NCBI GenBank assembly: GCA_036925085.1
Contig: JAUPFP010000084.1
Location: 186,001-250,000, forward strand
From: Brachycybe producta
Lineage: Eukaryota; Arthropoda; Diplopoda; Playtdesmida; Andrognathidae
Reading direction: 5' to 3'
Length of the DNA stretch: 64,000 bases
The notes under the pieces: generated by a model
Databases searched by the model: none
The model's input: the letters and a program-made list of their open reading frames with translations, nothing else
Told to the model about the DNA's origin: nothing
Shown: positions 1 to 11,288 of the stretch, piece after piece
How the letters are laid out: the number at the start of each line of letters is the position of its first letter
How positions within the stretch are numbered: the first letter of the stretch is position 1
Translations under genes and position numbers: made by a program

Positions 1-1560
1 TAGAAAAATATAAAAATTATAAAATACTAAAAATAACGTCATACTATATTACAAATATTAATATATTTATAAAAAAAATATATATTGTGATAATGAAGAA
101 TCGAAATTTATCGACATATTTATAAAAAAATAGCGGAAAAATATAAGATATCGTCATAAAAATTACTAGAAAAATATCAGAAAAAAACATTCAAAATTAA
201 AAATAAAACGAATCGAAAAAAAAAAAATTTCACACAAAATATTTTGAGCTGAGAAATAAAAAAAAAAAAAAAATAAAATCGAAATTTTGCTATTGGTTGG
301 TAACGACATCTAAAAATCACCTGTCAATCAAAGTGCTATCGAATTGAAATAAAAAAGTAGGAGGGTCATTAGAGTAGATAGAGCGGTGGGGGGAGAGCAC
401 TTTTCAAATATATACTTAAACAATGTTAGAGAGGAGACAAGCTGAAATAAAATTGATGTCAGAAAATAAAAAGTTACTCCACCCCACTCTAATTTAAAAC
501 ACGTAAAAACAATTCCACTTTATCGGAGAAAATTATCATTCATCAACGGCAGCCAGCCACCTTTAACCAATCTTAGGTCCACCTACACACAATCCCCTTA
601 TAGCCTCTCCCTCAAGCCCTCTTTTCATCAAAAAAACCTCGTTTATTTCTTAAAATTTCGCTTTATAACTTTTTCTTATTTTCTTCTAGTTTCTTGTTTT
701 AAGCATTAAGAAAGAAAAAAAAAAATCAAGAAAATTAACCCCCCCCCCCCCTTCTCGACAAATCAAAAAATCTTTTTTTTTTAAAAAAAAAAACTTAACA
801 CGAAATTTCAATTCACAAAAATAAAACTAAGAAAGAAAAAAAAAAATAAACACCATTAAAATTGAATTTGACAATTGTTGAACTACAGACTAATTGTTTT
901 TAGTGATTAAGATCTTGTTTTGTCTTCTAGAAGAACAAGAAAATGAAGAGAGAAAAAAAAATTACACAAAAAACTAGATTACCTTGAATGAAAAAAATTA
1001 CCTTTAGTGACATTTTTCTTTACCTTTTTTATTCTAGTCTGCTACGTAATTTGTCACTTTCTAGCCTCTTTACTCATAACATCTTTTATTTTTTGACTGA
1101 ACAAGAAAACTATTTACATAAAAAAAAACTGTGGCTAAAATATTTCAAGAATAGTAAACTAGAATGTGTCAAAAGTGAAGTCTTTCAAAATAAAACGTTT
1201 ATAATAATTTAATTAATAATATTATAAAGTTTTTCCTCGATTAAAATAATCTAGAAAAAAATTGAACTTTACAAAATATTAAATTATAAAAATTTTGAAA
1301 GATTTCACCAAAAGAACAAGGAAATTCATGCCTGGTCTAGTTTTTTTTTCTAACAAATTTTAAAAAGTTGTTTCTAAAAACCTGAAGAAAAAAAAACTTT
1401 TTCATTTTTGCCATATTTTTTTAAAAAATGTTACATTTTTTGAAGTTTTTATTTTATTTTAAGAAGTCAAAAGTTGAACAACTTCTTAAAAATCATAATC
1501 CACCCACACATTCCAATTTTAATGAAAATTCACAAAGGCCCAAAGTCATACGTACTTTGA
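1..1560. other. AT-rich non-coding stretch
   Basis: Long A and T runs, a C run at 740-751, and no recognisable gene. A 74-codon frame at 988-1212 is Lys/Phe/Asn-rich and looks like chance in AT-rich DNA. Confidence 0.6.
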
Positions 1561-1564
1561 TCGT

Positions 1565-1872
1565 GTTTTAGAAACTAGAAGAGTAGTTGATATCAAAATA
1601 AGCTTTTTATAGTCTTAAGTGGATGAAACTTTAAGCAGACGATATTTTTTTCATTTTTGTCTAGAAAAAGTTGATTTTGAAAGATATCATCATTAACTTT
1701 TAGCAATATCGCCAACTATTCCAGTTTCTAAAACAGTCTGAATTTTTTCGTAATGTTTTTCCTAAAAAACGTTCGCTTGAAAAATATAAATTTTCTCAAA
1801 ACCTACAGGATGAAGGTGGTGGCCACTTCCTATAGAACATAATATCCACCGCGGTGGTGCCATCTGGGAGAC
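1565..1872. repeat. ACTAGAA-family element with outer GCCATCTGG-type end
   Basis: Left core TTTAGAAACTAGAAGAGTAG near 1567 and inverted core ATTCCAGTTTCTAAAAC near 1717 enclose inverted GATATC/AAAGATATCATCA blocks. To the right follow CGTAATGTTTTTCCT..AACGTTCGCTTGAAAAA and a GGTGGTGCCATCTGGGAG end. The same layout recurs at 29930-30385 and 56080-56480. Non-coding. Confidence 0.65.
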
Positions 1873-1880
1873 AAAAACAA

Positions 1881-2690
1881 AATGAATATCTTATCTATAA
1901 AGCCACGTTCTAAGATTTCGAAAGCGATTGGCGTTTCTCCACTTTTAATTCCACCTTCAAAAAACATCATCAGAAAATGTTGCTCTAAAAAAAGGTCTAA
2001 AAAATAATAATCAGAATGAAGTTTCTGCTCCATTTCTGTTTTTCTTTGCGTTTTAATTCTCAAAAGTTTGTACTGAAAATTTTGTTGGAAAATATATAAT
2101 TTTATTCAACAAAAAATGATCTATCTTTTCTTAAAAAAACACACCCAAAATATAAACTTATTTTGTTGCCTCTCAAAAATACCCCCCCCCCCCTTTTTTG
2201 CAATCCCCCCCCCAATGCTTCCCTTAAGGTTGTTTTCTAAGGCATATTTTTGCCCTATTTTTTTTTTTGATTGATGGGTTACACGTGTGTCCAGCCAAGC
2301 ACCAGTATCACTTTCGCCTCCAATGATCATTTATTTTTGTCACAAACAACTTAAGACCCATCTTTCTCTCTCTCTCTCTCTTTTCTCTTTCATTCTTCGA
2401 TTTTTTTTTTCCCGTTCATTCTCGAAAAAAGTCTTTTCTACTTTTTTTTTCTTTCTCTTTTCAAACTCCTTAAAACGTTTCACATTCTATTTTTTTTTCT
2501 GTATTTTTCTTTAGGTTTTTTTCCCCTCATTTCTCAGGCTTTTTACAACAACAACAATAACAACAACAAAAAAACAAGAACCTTTTTTCACAGACTGCAA
2601 AGAAATTGCTTTTTTAGATCATTTTCAACATTTCGAAATATAGGCCTATATAATAATACAATTACAGTATGTTTCAGAACAACTACTTTA
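1881..2690. other. Gene-free low-complexity stretch
   Basis: C runs at 2181-2190 and 2205-2212, a pyrimidine-rich tract about 2361-2540, and a CAA-rich block near 2549-2575. Frames here are poly-Phe/Ser artefacts. Confidence 0.6.
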
Positions 2691-3300
2691 AGGTGGTTTT
2701 AAACGTGTAAACGGGGCCTCTTGAATGCGATTTAGAAACTACAAGTAGAAAAAGGGTGTTGGACATTTACCCTAAAGACACTTGCCCTAAAAGAACATTT
2801 GCCTTAAAATAGTTGCCCTACTCAGTAAATTTACATCATTTGGCGTTTTTTGCACGCCTGCGGTGCACAGAACCAATATAACATACTCCACCGAAAGACA
2901 CTAAAACGTATGAAAAAAGAACAAAAAAGTCGCTTCAGGGCAAATGGTTTAAGGGCAAATGTCCCTTTAGGGCAAACGTCCTTTTAGGGCAAGTGTCTTT
3001 AGGGCAAATATCTATATACCGTAGAAAAAAATAGCTCAATCAATTAAAGTGTATTTTCATGTTGATATCGTTCAAAATAAGCTTTTTGCGTCCGTTTCAC
3101 AATGATCCAATTTTGAAGCAGACGATTTTTTTAAAAAAATTTTGTTTCTAAAAAATACATTTTGAAAGATAAACATTTTTTAAAAAAAAAACCTTAAGTG
3201 AATGAGCTACCTACCCTTCTAGTTTCTAAAAACACATTCTAGTTTCTTTTAATTTTGCTCTTCTGAAAGATAGAATAATCAAGCATTCGAAAATCAGCAG
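2690..3300. repeat. ACTAGAA-family element interrupted by a foldback insertion
   Basis: Left part (from AAGGTGGTTTTAAACGTG, with TTTAGAAACTACAAGTAG near 2731) and right part (ATAGCTCAATCAATTAAAG, then GTTGATATC, and the inverted core ACCCTTCTAGTTTCTAAAAA near 3213) belong together. They are separated by the 2753-3020 element, flanked by GTAGAAAAA on both sides. Confidence 0.7.
2753..3020. mobile_element. Foldback element with tandem-subrepeat arms and 9-bp target duplication
   Basis: 268 bp. Flanked by GTAGAAAAA at 2744-2752 and 3021-3029. Each arm is a degenerate tandem array of a 14-18-bp unit (GGGCAAATGTCCTTTA type): 2760-2820 in one orientation and 2937-3011 in the other. The tips GGGTGTTGGACATTTACCC and its inverse partly match. 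A 9-bp duplication is typical of Mutator-like elements, but no transposase is present, so the superfamily is inference. Confidence 0.7.
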
Positions 3301-3720
3301 TAATTAATATGGTTTAAGAAAACTAAAATAATAAAAAAGGTGGCCCACACATTAATTAATGTCGGCCACCTAAGAGAGGGTTTGTTCCCCCTTAAACCCA
3401 ATACCCTCAAAAAATTCGAGCCCCCCCCCCCAAAAAAAAAACCTCAATAACATCATCATCATCATTTTAAACGTTTAAACACTTTCAGTAATTTTAAACC
3501 TAAACCTTTTCCTGTTAAGAAAGAAGAACACAACCCATAAGAAGCTAAATTTATGAAGCTTTTAGCAATGCTATAAATTAGCTCAAATTAGTCTATAAAA
3601 ATTATACTGGGTCCTTAACTTGAGAAATCGTGATTGGATTAAATACTAAAATAAAAAAAGCAACACACCACTTGCACCATTGTATTCTACTTATATGCAC
3701 GGTCTTCCATACTTTGCTCT
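3301..3720. other. Gene-free stretch
   Basis: AT-rich with a C run at 3421-3431 and a short CATCAT block. No recognisable coding or structured feature. Confidence 0.5.
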
Positions 3721-3724
3721 TCAC

Positions 3725-4815
3725 ACAAACATGGCTGCCATTTGTCTGAAATTAAAACAATAATGGCTGCCATTTGCATCTAACAAAAATAAAGATGGCT
3801 GCCAACATTTATCTAGACTATAACCAAAAGATGGTGTAACATTTGTATAAATATTTCTTAAAGCAAAAAAAAAAAAAAGGCTCCATTTTTATAATTCTAA
3901 AATCAAGATGGCTGCCAGTTGTAATATCGTAGTTATGATTGTTATGTGTGAAATAATCAAACACAGCTGCCAATTTATTGAAATTTAAATTAATATAAAA
4001 TCAAACCATAATTTAACAAAATTAAAAACTTATGTTTAAAACAAAAATGGCCGCCACATAAAAACATTGAAATTAAAAATTAACAAACGTTAAATAAAGA
4101 TGGCCGTCATTTGTTTGAACAAATTAAAATAAACAAAAATATGGTTGTCACTTTTGTTTAAAACAATAACAGGACCGAAAAAATGGCAAACATTTGACCG
4201 CATTTTCAAGTCATTTGTATTCATTTCAAACAAAAATGGCTGCCATTTTTTTTTTTCTAAACGAAAGAAATTGCCGTAAAACATTTGCGGAAAAATGTGA
4301 AGATTTGAAAAGGCAAAAAAGAAGTAGAGAGAGAGAGAGAGAAAAAAGTGGCGAACGTTTTCAGTCAAAGCCTCGTGTTATTTATAAGGTTTTTGGTTAG
4401 ACAACTTGTAGAAAAAAGTGCCAAAACAAGAACACAAGAAAAGAAAATCTAGCTCATTTTAAACTGTCACCATAAAACAAAAGAACAAATCTAAGATGGT
4501 GGTCTTTTTGGGGGGTTAAAACCATCGTAGAAACTCATAACTCATTTAAATAACTTGGAAGGCGGGAAAATTCTTTCAGAAAAAAAAAAGTCTCCAGAGA
4601 AAGGCAGCCATTTTGAAAATATGTGTAATCTCCTTGGCTGCGACAAAACGCACCTCAACACATTGTACTACACTACATGAAGCAATTGTTAAACGCCAAA
4701 AAAAGAAAGAAAGATGGCTGCCATTTTCAACCGGAAGGAATCAAAGTTTTCTTTTTGTTGACATGTTCAACTGTTTAAGATGACATCCAGACAGTTGAAA
4801 ATGGCAGCCAGCCAC
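3725..4815. repeat. Interspersed array of ATGGCTGCCATTT motifs
   Basis: At least twelve degenerate copies of the palindrome-like AAAATGGCNGCCATTTT, for example near 3731, 3763, 3791, 3908, 4047, 4099, 4235, 4600, 4713 and 4799, separated by 30-360 bp of AT-rich DNA. Similar ATGGCGGCC-type words also occur at 6265, 23380-23565, 27069 and 32600. The core resembles a YY1 site (AAGATGGCGGC). Decayed satellite or binding-site cluster; no gene. Confidence 0.55.
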
Positions 4816-4819
4816 AACC

Positions 4820-5340
4820 ACCGCCACCAAGTTCAACGACAAAACACACACAAGAGTGTATTTGACAGGTAAATGTCACTCCATAAAAAAAGAGAGAAGT
4901 GACAATTTTCGCTTCACGCAACAGGAGAAGAATGAATGAAGAAGGAAGGGTGTACTGGGAATGAAAGAGAGAATGAAAAAGGGAAAGTCATTGAAAGGGA
5001 ATTCCCTCCTCCTCCTCCTCCTCCTCCCTTCAATCTCTCTTTTTTCCCCCCTTGAAGAGAGAGTTAACACGATGACGACGACAAGGCAAAAATAATTCTA
5101 TTACGTCATGTCCTGACAATAATGTCAACGACACAACATGTGCCCATCATCATCATCAATGAAAAAAGAGATGACGTCATGATGACCCAGCTACACTTCT
5201 ATTTTACGAGCAAAACAAATCCACGTGGCTTTTTCTAGTCTCTTTGTCGTCGTCGTGACACATAAAGGGGTGCATTCAGAGACAGTTGTCACAACTTGTA
5301 ACAAATCATACCTAGTCTACACCTAATTATGTTAAATGCA
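4820..5340. other. Gene-free stretch with CTC repeat and CRE-like site
   Basis: A CTC trinucleotide run at about 5006-5027 and a perfect CRE-type palindrome TGACGTCA at 5172-5179 with further ACGTCA half-sites nearby (about 5101). No coding frame recognised. Confidence 0.45.
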
Positions 5341-5349
5341 TTTAATACT

Positions 5350-5570
5350 ATCAGAGGATTAAGCTACCCTTCTAGTTTCAAAAACACATTCAATTTCTCC
5401 TTTCTTGAAATTATGTTAGAAACTAGAACGGTTCCAACTGAATCATCACTTAAGAATATTTTCATGTTTGACATTCTTTCAAAATTAACTAAATTAGCTT
5501 GAAGTCGTTTCAGCTACCTTTCTAGTTTCTAAAAACACATTCAAGTTTCTCTTAAATTTGGTTTCTGAAG
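5350..5570. repeat. ACTAGAA-family fragments, inverted pair
   Basis: ACCCTTCTAGTTTCAAAAAC near 5368, TTAGAAACTAGAACGG near 5404 and CTTTCTAGTTTCTAAAAAC near 5519, with intervening CACTTAAG, TATTTTCATGTT and CTTTCAAAAT blocks. Rearranged copies. Confidence 0.6.
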
Positions 5571-6540
5571 CTGAGTTAGAAAGGGCGTGGTTTTTACACC
5601 TTTAAACGCCCCTCCCCCCCAAAAAAGGGTTAATATTAACCTTAGTGTTATTGAAAATAAAATCACTCATAGGTTTTATTTTTCAATCTGTCTGAGGCCC
5701 TTTCTACTCTTTATAAATCGTAAGAAAAGGGGGAGAAAGAGAGAGAGAGAGAGAGAAAACATCTTTTAAGAATTTTATTTGAAGCCATTCTGGTTGGACA
5801 ATAAAACTCCAAAGTGGTTTTTGCCTCACAACTTCAAATAGGGCCCTTTTCTCTCTTGTTTTATTTTATGATGAGGTAACCCCACCCACCCCACAATAAT
5901 AGACAGACGAGATTGTTCATAAAATTCAATGATGAATAAGCAGTAGCATAAATTCCACCACAGTATTAACATCTTTAGCCTCCCCCACCCTTTTAAAAAA
6001 AAAAGGTGCTAAAGATAAAAACTAAAAAGACAACCCATCCTCCCTGTAAGTGTGCTTCTTTTTAAAACACACTCTGTACAACCTTCTCTTTTTAGCAAAA
6101 AAAAAAAATTTGCATATATTATCTTTAATGAAAATTGATAAGCGAAGGTTGGAAAAAAGAGGATTAACAGACATTTTGGAAAATAAATGAAGTGTAGAAC
6201 ACATTTAAAGGACTAACAACTAAAAATATATAATTTTATCAACTTCTTCATTCAAGCTCTCATTTCGCCGCCATTTTGATTCTCTTCTCCAACTAAAAAG
6301 CAGAAAAAACAGCCGCCGTATTCTAAAAATGATACGTAATCCAAAGTGAAAATAAAATAAAGCTAAACTTAAAAAATACATTTCATTTTGTGGTTCAAGT
6401 TTAACTTTATTTTAAGCAATGTTTTTCATTTAGAACTTGGCTTAAAATAAAGTTTTCCACGTGAATTTGTAATAAGGGTTTCGTTTTGTAATAAGGTGTA
6501 GAGTTAACATCAAGGTTATGACAATTTTTTCTCCCCCTTG
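5571..6540. other. Gene-free AT-rich stretch
   Basis: Contains a GA run about 5735-5757, short C-rich patches, and CCGCCATTTTGATT near 6268. No recognisable gene. Confidence 0.5.
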
Positions 6541-6639
6541 AAGCGAATTTGAAAGTTTATTAGAAACTAGAAGAGTAAAAGAATTAAAAAATGGTGTTTT
6601 TATAATATTTTTGAAAATAAAATTATTGAACCGTAAACC

Positions 6640-7000
6640 CACAAACTACGGCTATTCTATCTTTCAGGAATAAAAAGAGAACTTCAAATGCATTTTTAGA
6701 AACTAGAAGGGTAGCTCATTCACTTAAGGATATTTTCATGCTGATATCTTTCAAAATAAACTTTTTATAGACAGAGAATTTAAAGTCTCCTTAAAGTAGG
6801 ATCATTTTTCAAACTTGCATAAAAAGGTGATTTTTTAAAAAAATATCAACATGAAAATACTCTTAAGTGATTGAGCTACTCTTCTAGTTTCTAAAACAAA
6901 TTCAAGTTTCTCGTTATTTTTTTTGCACCTGAAAGACACAGAAATAATAAAGAAGTGAAGAGGCCCTGTTTACACTTACAACCACCTCAAAATGCAAAAA
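6640..7000. repeat. ACTAGAA-family element, well-preserved inverted pair
   Basis: Left core TTTTAGAAACTAGAAGGGTA near 6689, then CTCATTCACTTAAGGATATT and TGATATCTTTCAAAATAAAC. The right half repeats these inverted (ATATCAACATGAAAATACTC, then CTACTCTTCTAGTTTCTAAA near 6877). The right end AACAGGGCCTC-type / TTTACACTTACAACCACCTC resembles the left end at 2692. About 350 bp. Non-coding. Confidence 0.7.
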
Positions 7001-9210
7001 AAGGCGCTGCTATTCGACGGCCCTTCCAGTCTCAAAAATAACTATTACAATATGAACAATATTTTGAGCGACTTTGGCGCCCTCTCACAAAATTGCTCAA
7101 AATATAACCCCGCAAAAAAGGCGGCAAAATGAACCCCCACTCTAAATCCATTTCCCACTTAGCCTCTTACAGTCTTACAGCATTTTTTCTTCTTCATTTC
7201 TTCTCATTTCAAAATCATTAAAATTACATTTACAATGATGTTCAATGGAGAGAAGAAGAGTCCAAAAAGGATATTAAAGGACCCCAGTTTTCAACCCCCA
7301 TTTTATTTCTAAAGAGAAACTCCCTGAAAAAAAAAACACTGAAGGATAAAAAGGGCAGAAAAAAAAGCAATCATTCCGAAAATGTTGAACGTGAAACAGA
7401 AAAAAAGGGCTAAAAAATGGAAATTCGTCACCCTCCCTAGCCCACCCCCAGACACACTTTCTCTCATTCTATCTCTCTTTCATTCTCTCGTATTTTCTCT
7501 GCTTCAACGAGTCTAATTGTAAATCCAATCGGCCAGAAAAGTAATTACGTTCAAGGCTCCAACATTACATTTCGACAGAAAAACCACCAAAAAACGAAAG
7601 AAAAGAGAGAAAAAAATGCTCCCAAGTTTGGAAAGAGAAAGAACAAAAATGATTAACTAGAAGCTGCTTGTTTTACAAAAAAAAAATGAAATCATATTCT
7701 AAATATTAAATGAGGAGGAATCTAAGACGCCAACAGAGATAAGTGACATTTTTATAATAAAAAAATAATGGCGGACAAGTCTAACTATTTTATCAATGAA
7801 ATGATAAATGTGGTGGACAAGAAGAGAAATAAATGAAAAAAGCTGCTCATTTGCTGCCCAAAACATAGAACTCTGACATTGATATCTATAGAGGTCCTCT
7901 TACTTTGAAGTGAATTTAGTAAAGAACATTACTTTTGTCACTTACTCCCCTTGGCTTCTTATATGGTCCGTATAATAATAATAATAATAATAAGTAACGA
8001 AAAGTTGCTCGAAAAGTGTTTCTGTAGATTGCTCATAAATATGTAACTTCGAGAGCGACAATGGAAATATTGGATGCACTCCATTCTGAGTGAAGCGTGC
8101 AAGACAACAGTGTCTTCACTTCCTGTTGTGGGCACAATACGCGAATCAAAAGTTAGGTCACTTCAGAGCGAGGCTTTATAGAGGCTCATGACAAGGCAAC
8201 TTTGAAAACTCATTCCACGTGAACAGGAAGAGCAACTAAGCAACTTTTCATTGGTCATTTAGCAAACATTGAAAACATTAATTCCAACATTCACACATTC
8301 AGTTTTGAAAAATAAAAAAACCTTCAAAGTTGCTTCAACTTCAAAAACGAAAAAAAAAAATGAGGAAACATTTGTGTCGCCTAAATACGCGTTTGATAAA
8401 ACAGCAGTGAGCAACGTCCAATTGCCGAAATGACATAATGAAAAATAGAAACCAGAGAGATGATTAGAAAAAATGTGATTAAGACCCAACCAACAATAGT
8501 ATTTAATACCAAATGATGTTAATCTGAATTCAGGAACCTTAAAAAGTTGCTCTGACACACAAGATAAAATGGCAGAGATTCAGCCGTCCAGGGAAATTGG
8601 ACGGAAATTAATGACCTTATCAAGATGTAGCCTTTTTTTGAAAAGGAAAAAAAATACCTCCTCCTCCCAGAAAAAAAAACCCTGAGACATTGATATCAGT
8701 TAGGATGGAGAGAAAAAAACCTTAAAAGGAACCTGAGTGAAATGAGATCAAGAGAAAAAGATGGACAAAAGTTGGACATCAAAAGATAGAGTGAAAGAGA
8801 TAAAAAGAGCCCAAATTGCCAGTGGAAATGGAAATGGGGTGGATTCAAGAGGGAACACAACAACAGATCATTAATGAATAATCCACAAGAAGTGGTGGTG
8901 GTGGTGGTACATGGGAGTTTGAGGTCCTTTTTTTTTTTTGGTTGTTGGAATTGCATTCATTCCATCTCTCCACTCTCTCTCTCTCTCTCTCTCTCTCGAT
9001 TCCTACAACAATCCAATTCGTAATCCCTAATGAAACCCATCCATGTTCTCAGACTTTTTCTTTGTTCTTGTAGACAGGCAATCAATCGATTTCAATCGAT
9101 AAATATCTCTGATTCATCTCTCTCTCTCTCTCTCAAGTCACAAAACCCTCCCTAAAAGTTTCTCTCTTTACAATCTTACTTTAAAAGGCTGAAAACAAAA
9201 TCGTGAAGCT
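7001..9210. other. Gene-free stretch with microsatellites and GTTGCTC motifs
   Basis: Holds an ATA run at about 7973-7994, a scatter of AAGTTGCTC/GAGCAACTT words (about 8004-8550), a GGT run near 8893-8908 and CT runs at 8972-8997 and 9117-9134. Frames at 8259-8558 and 8696-8956 have no recognisable product. Confidence 0.5.
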
Positions 9211-9440
9211 GCGAACTACAGAGATACAAGCAGGCGGGGGTTTGCCAAAAAAAAAAGCCTAGCGCAACCCATAAGGTGATTGGTCCTGAAGGATTTGCAT
9301 GGAGTTGGGGAGGAACGTATACTGTTCAAGGCGTCGGCCCCAGTGATCCAAGTAGAATCACATAGACTTGGAGGGCATCGCCGGTCAGGTGCACTTTTGA
9401 AAAAGCTCGGCCCAATGGCTTTGTGGGCCAAGTAGGCTCT
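9210..9440. other. GC-richer island of unknown origin
   Basis: About 230 bp clearly richer in G and C than its flanks. A 71-codon minus-strand frame (9216-9431) fills it but shows no motif I recognise and has no supporting neighbour. Possibly the remnant of a mobile element. Confidence 0.35.
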
Positions 9441-10313
9441 TCTATTTCTATTGTAAACCTAAACATATTCAAAAAAGGTTGTGCAAAACATTAGGCAGAG
9501 CTCCTAGTGGCCACTATTGGCAACGGAATACATACTCAAATACAAGAGGGTTTCTGACTCAAATTATAGACTCACACCAAAGATAATTCTGCTCGCAAAA
9601 GTTACATTTCCTCAGTTATTTTATATGGCTGCCACCAGATGGCTATTCTTCTTAAGGGAACGTAATGTGTCGACTTTCATTAAAAAGACATTTACTGTCA
9701 TATTAACAATGCTTATGATAAAAATCCAAAATTATGCTCAATTAACATAAAAAATCATTAAAATAGAATAATACAGTGTTGCCACCTAGTGCTAGAAATA
9801 AAATTCCATAGTATTTCCACTCAAATTTTGTATTTCACATTTTTTGGTGCAAATGGTGTTAAAAACAACACTTTTGGTCACCAAAGTTTGCAAAAACCAA
9901 ACCTGAAAGAGCCTTAAATTTCAACCCAGCCAAGAATAAGGGCTCGAGTGTCCCCATCCCCCCACCCCACTTTAACCTAAACCTAAACCCACCTTTCTAC
10001 TCTCTCACAGCCTTTAACCTCAATTCCTTATATTGCTTTTTTATTATTAATACAAAAATGCTTTTGTAATAATAACAAATAGGATATATCATAAATGAAT
10101 AAAAAAGATCAGTGTTCTGGAACAATAATTCTGATTGAGACCAATGGAATAATGGAACCTCCCCCCAGCCACCCTTATCACACCCATTTTTATATCTATT
10201 TATCTCTCCATAAATCGATATATCGATTGGAATTGTTTTCACATTGATTTCTCTAACGTTGAAGGAGAGGTGTCTTAAAATTTCGAGGCCTCATTAGACA
10301 CACAAAAAAAATA
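9441..10313. other. Gene-free stretch with GCCA-C-TAGTGGC-type words
   Basis: CCTAGTGGCCACTATTGGC near 9502, GCCACCAGATGGC near 9631 and TGCCACCTAGTGC near 9780 belong to a motif seen about fifteen times in the window. Also contains CCTAAACCTAAACCC-like text near 9975. No gene. Confidence 0.45.
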
Positions 10314-10452
10314 AAGACTGTCATATGACAGTAAATTGTCACATCTAGCTCATACCCTTGTAAAAGCATATTACAACAATTGTTATCATTATACTGCCAT
10401 AAGCCTAATATGAGTCATAAAGTAATAGCGCACAAGATATGACTGTCACAAT
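10314..10452. repeat. Dispersed palindromic repeat interrupted by the retrotransposon
   Basis: Contains the perfect palindrome ACTGTCATATGACAGT at 10317-10332 and ends ...AAGATATGACTGTCACAAT. The same order of blocks (GACTGTCATAT, TAGCTCA, CTTGTAA, AAAGCA-ATTACAA, ACAAGATATGA, GTCACAAT) recurs at 42838-42966. The retrotransposon inserted at its right edge. Confidence 0.65.
10449..10452. repeat. Target-site duplication CAAT, left copy
   Basis: The four bases next to the left LTR match those next to the right LTR at 22426-22429. The LTR tip adds one ambiguous A, so the true duplication may be 4 or 5 bp; both are usual for Ty3/gypsy integrases. Confidence 0.8.
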
Positions 10453-11208
10453 TGTAACGACCCGACTTGGGTCCGTTGCAACACCCCGGCAAAACTTCCC
10501 CGTCTTACCGGATCCTTGACTCCCTTGGGGCCGAGGTCGAAGCGCGGACTGCCCGCTCTTGTCCGTCCGGTCCCTGGGTGACGCCGGTCGAGAGTCGATC
10601 TCTCCGTAGGTCGACGGACGAATGGCCGACGAACACGACGAAGAACCCACGGTAGACCCCCGATGGATCCTACCGTGGAACCGACGCGAAGTACCGGCCG
10701 ATAACGACGGAAACAGGACGGTGATGGTGCCGGCGTATCCCCACCGGAAACCCCCACCCTCCCCGCGGTAACTTCCCCAGAAAATAAGACACGGACACAG
10801 TGTGTATGAGTGAAAATAATATTGTATAATTTATTCACAGAATAAATTGATAAAAACACTCACTTAAAGAGATGCAGTAATAGATGAGTCTCCTGGCTAA
10901 TTCAGCCAGGAGAGGAGGTCATTGACCCCTAACACACAACAAAGAGAAAGATGAATGGTGGCCATTTTGGCCACCTGTTGAAATGAAGAGCACAAAACCA
11001 ACACATGCACACAGCATCAGGGTCTAACACACACTGCCCAGAATATAATGGCCGCCGCCATTATATACCCCCAGGCTGCTCCACCTGGGGGAGGACAGTG
11101 ACCCTTGCTGGCCATTTTGTCGTCTGCCTGGCAGCTAAATAGCCAGCCTAGCAGACGACACAGGAGATTTAGTCTGCTCCAACTAAAGAGCAAAACTGGG
11201 TTGTCACA
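10453..11208 (-). repeat. 3' LTR of the retrotransposon
   Basis: The downstream LTR on the minus strand, 756 bp, apparently identical to 21670-22425. Its AATAAA (minus) at 10830-10835 would terminate the genomic transcript. Open frames inside it, such as 10467-10655 (+) and 10446-10859 (-), recur in the other LTR and have no recognisable product, so I treat them as non-coding. Confidence 0.95.
10830..10835 (-). terminator. Polyadenylation signal in the 3' LTR
   Basis: AATAAA on the minus strand, about 230 bases downstream of the TATA box in the same LTR and followed by a TG/T-rich stretch on the same strand. This sets the likely end of R. The 5' LTR copy is at 22047-22052 and would have to be bypassed during transcription. 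Confidence 0.6.
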
Positions 11209-11224
11209 ATCCTCTCAACTTCCC
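11209..11224 (-). promoter_or_regulatory. Polypurine tract
   Basis: GGGAAGTTGAGAGGAT on the minus strand directly abuts the 3' LTR, the expected place for the plus-strand primer. A hairpin (CTGATCC / GGGATCAG) lies immediately upstream, between the pol stop and the tract. Confidence 0.65.
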
Positions 11225-11288
11225 TGATCCGCCCCGGGATCAGGTCAGTCGAGCCAGCAAGGATTGCTCCTGTGACCCCCACTCAGCG

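Noticed and set aside
9216..9431. 71-codon minus-strand frame in a GC-richer island
   Set aside because: No motif, and the start is not supported; kept only as an island of unknown origin.
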